Below are positions 63,478-64,000 of a DNA stretch of 64,000 nucleotides, piece after piece. The position numbers and the translations under genes were made by a program. The DNA is from Parafilimonas terrae. GTDB taxonomy: Bacteria > Bacteroidota > Bacteroidia > Chitinophagales > Chitinophagaceae. Within the stretch, counting starts at the first letter, position 1. Each line of letters begins with the position of its first letter. The notes under the pieces were generated by a model that worked only from the letters and a program-made list of their open reading frames with translations, made no database searches and had not been told where the DNA came from. Where the stretch lies: positions 62,001 through 126,000 of the forward strand of contig NZ_FOXQ01000002.1 of assembly GCF_900115755.1 (NCBI RefSeq), in the 5' to 3' direction.

Positions 63478-63522
63478 AATATGATCAGGAAACGATTGCA
63501 GGTTTATTCATTAAACTATTGT

Positions 63523-64000
63523 ATGAAACTATTTTTTAAAACCTTAATCATTGGGCAGTTTATGATGTTCGCATCTTCGTGTAATAATTCAACTGATAAA
63601 ACGCAAACGGCAGAAGCAAATGATTCATCAAAATATGCGCAGGGAACATTTGGTTACGATTTAAATTTTTTGCAGCAGCATGATAGTGTTATTGTATTAA
63701 AATCAGGTGATAATGCACAGGTAATCGTATCGCCTAAATACCAGGCAAAAGTTTTTACATCAACTGTTGATGGGGAAAACGGTTTTAGTTTCGGCTGGGT
63801 AAATTACAAAGCTTTCAGCGGCCCCGAAGATGCGCACATGAATGCTTATGGCGGCGAAAACCGTTTATGGCTTGGCCCTGAAGGCGGCCGCTTTTCTTTA
63901 TTCTTTAACCCCGGCGATTCAATGGTTTTTGATCATTGGAAAACACCGGCCGCATTCGATACGGAAGTATGGAAAGTAACAGCGCAAACTGACAATAGCG
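63523..64000 (+). CDS. DUF6786-like lipoprotein, 5' part only
   Basis: The reading frame runs off the right edge of the window (about 159 codons visible). The start ATG at 63523 (MKLFFKTLIIGQFMMFASSC) gives a lipobox (ASSC); an ATG at 63481 adds 14 residues. The mature part (FGYDLNFLQQHDSVIVLKSGDNAQVIVSPKYQAKVFTSTVDGENGFSFGWVNYKAF, then GGENRLWLGPEGG) resembles uncharacterised PUL proteins of the DUF6786 type, with a galactose-mutarotase-like look. A LacI-type site lies 46 bp before it, which ties it to the PUL. Confidence 0.6.
   Translation, partial: MKLFFKTLIIGQFMMFASSCNNSTDKTQTAEANDSSKYAQGTFGYDLNFLQQHDSVIVLKSGDNAQVIVSPKYQAKVFTSTVDGENGFSFGWVNYKAFSGPEDAHMNAYGGENRLWLGPEGGRFSLFFNPGDSMVFDHWKTPAAFDTEVWKVTAQTDNS

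Noticed and set aside
1-64000. CRISPR arrays, rRNA, tRNA, prophage or transposase genes
   Set aside because: No regular repeat-spacer array, no cloverleaf or rRNA-like sequence, and no integrase, capsid or transposase motif was seen. ORF6N and S23 alone do not define a prophage.

Overview
The window looks like chromosomal DNA of a soil- or plant-associated Bacteroidota member, most likely in or near the family Chitinophagaceae. I infer this from two SusC/SusD outer-membrane pairs, a type IX secretion sorting domain on a giant surface protein, TAnnTTTG-type promoter boxes, weak Shine-Dalgarno use, and many secreted carbohydrate-active proteins. No rRNA, tRNA, CRISPR array, integrase or transposase gene was recognised.

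Layout. Positions 1-12700 (+) hold a sugar-handling cluster: the tail of a zinc alcohol dehydrogenase, an SDR oxidoreductase, a one-chain transketolase, a cupin, a SusC/SusD pair, a lipoprotein PQQ dehydrogenase with a built-in haem c domain, and a DUF1080 protein joined to VCBS repeats. Positions 12870-16320 hold two small membrane proteins and a GH97 glycosidase bracketed by two SusD-like C-terminal relics. htpG and an RRM RNA-binding protein follow (16.4-18.9 kb).

Positions 19120-29890 (-) form a planctomycete-like block: DUF1549/DUF1553 and DUF1501 proteins, a TIM-barrel isomerase-like protein and a DUF2231/cytochrome c/LRR protein, flanked by two HGSNAT-like membrane acyltransferases. 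Two small accessory genes interrupt the block. One is an S23-type four-helix-bundle gene inside a 474-bp unit with 30-bp terminal inverted repeats. The other is an ORF6N gene with AGCT-rich repeats and three related palindromes.

Positions 30000-43400 are mixed housekeeping and accessory genes: two RibD-C/DHFR-like proteins, aspartate kinase, a SET protein, MgtE, Xaa-Pro aminopeptidase, a GH127 arabinofuranosidase, an amino-acid permease, a HigBA toxin-antitoxin pair, a ketoglutarate-semialdehyde-type dehydrogenase and a methyltransferase. Positions 43560-53671 encode a LamG-rich T9SS protein of about 3190 residues, followed by a small lipoprotein that seems to share one of its domains.

Positions 53880-64000 are a polysaccharide utilization locus: SusC, SusD, an unrecognised protein, a GH172 (DUF2961) enzyme, a thioredoxin-like protein, a LacI regulator and the start of a DUF6786-like lipoprotein. 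Three evenly spaced LacI-type sites (TTGCTTAAACGATTAA) precede susC, and the same core lies before the last gene and before the distant RRM gene. This suggests a small regulon of the local LacI protein. Family calls were made by eye from motifs and length, without database searches.
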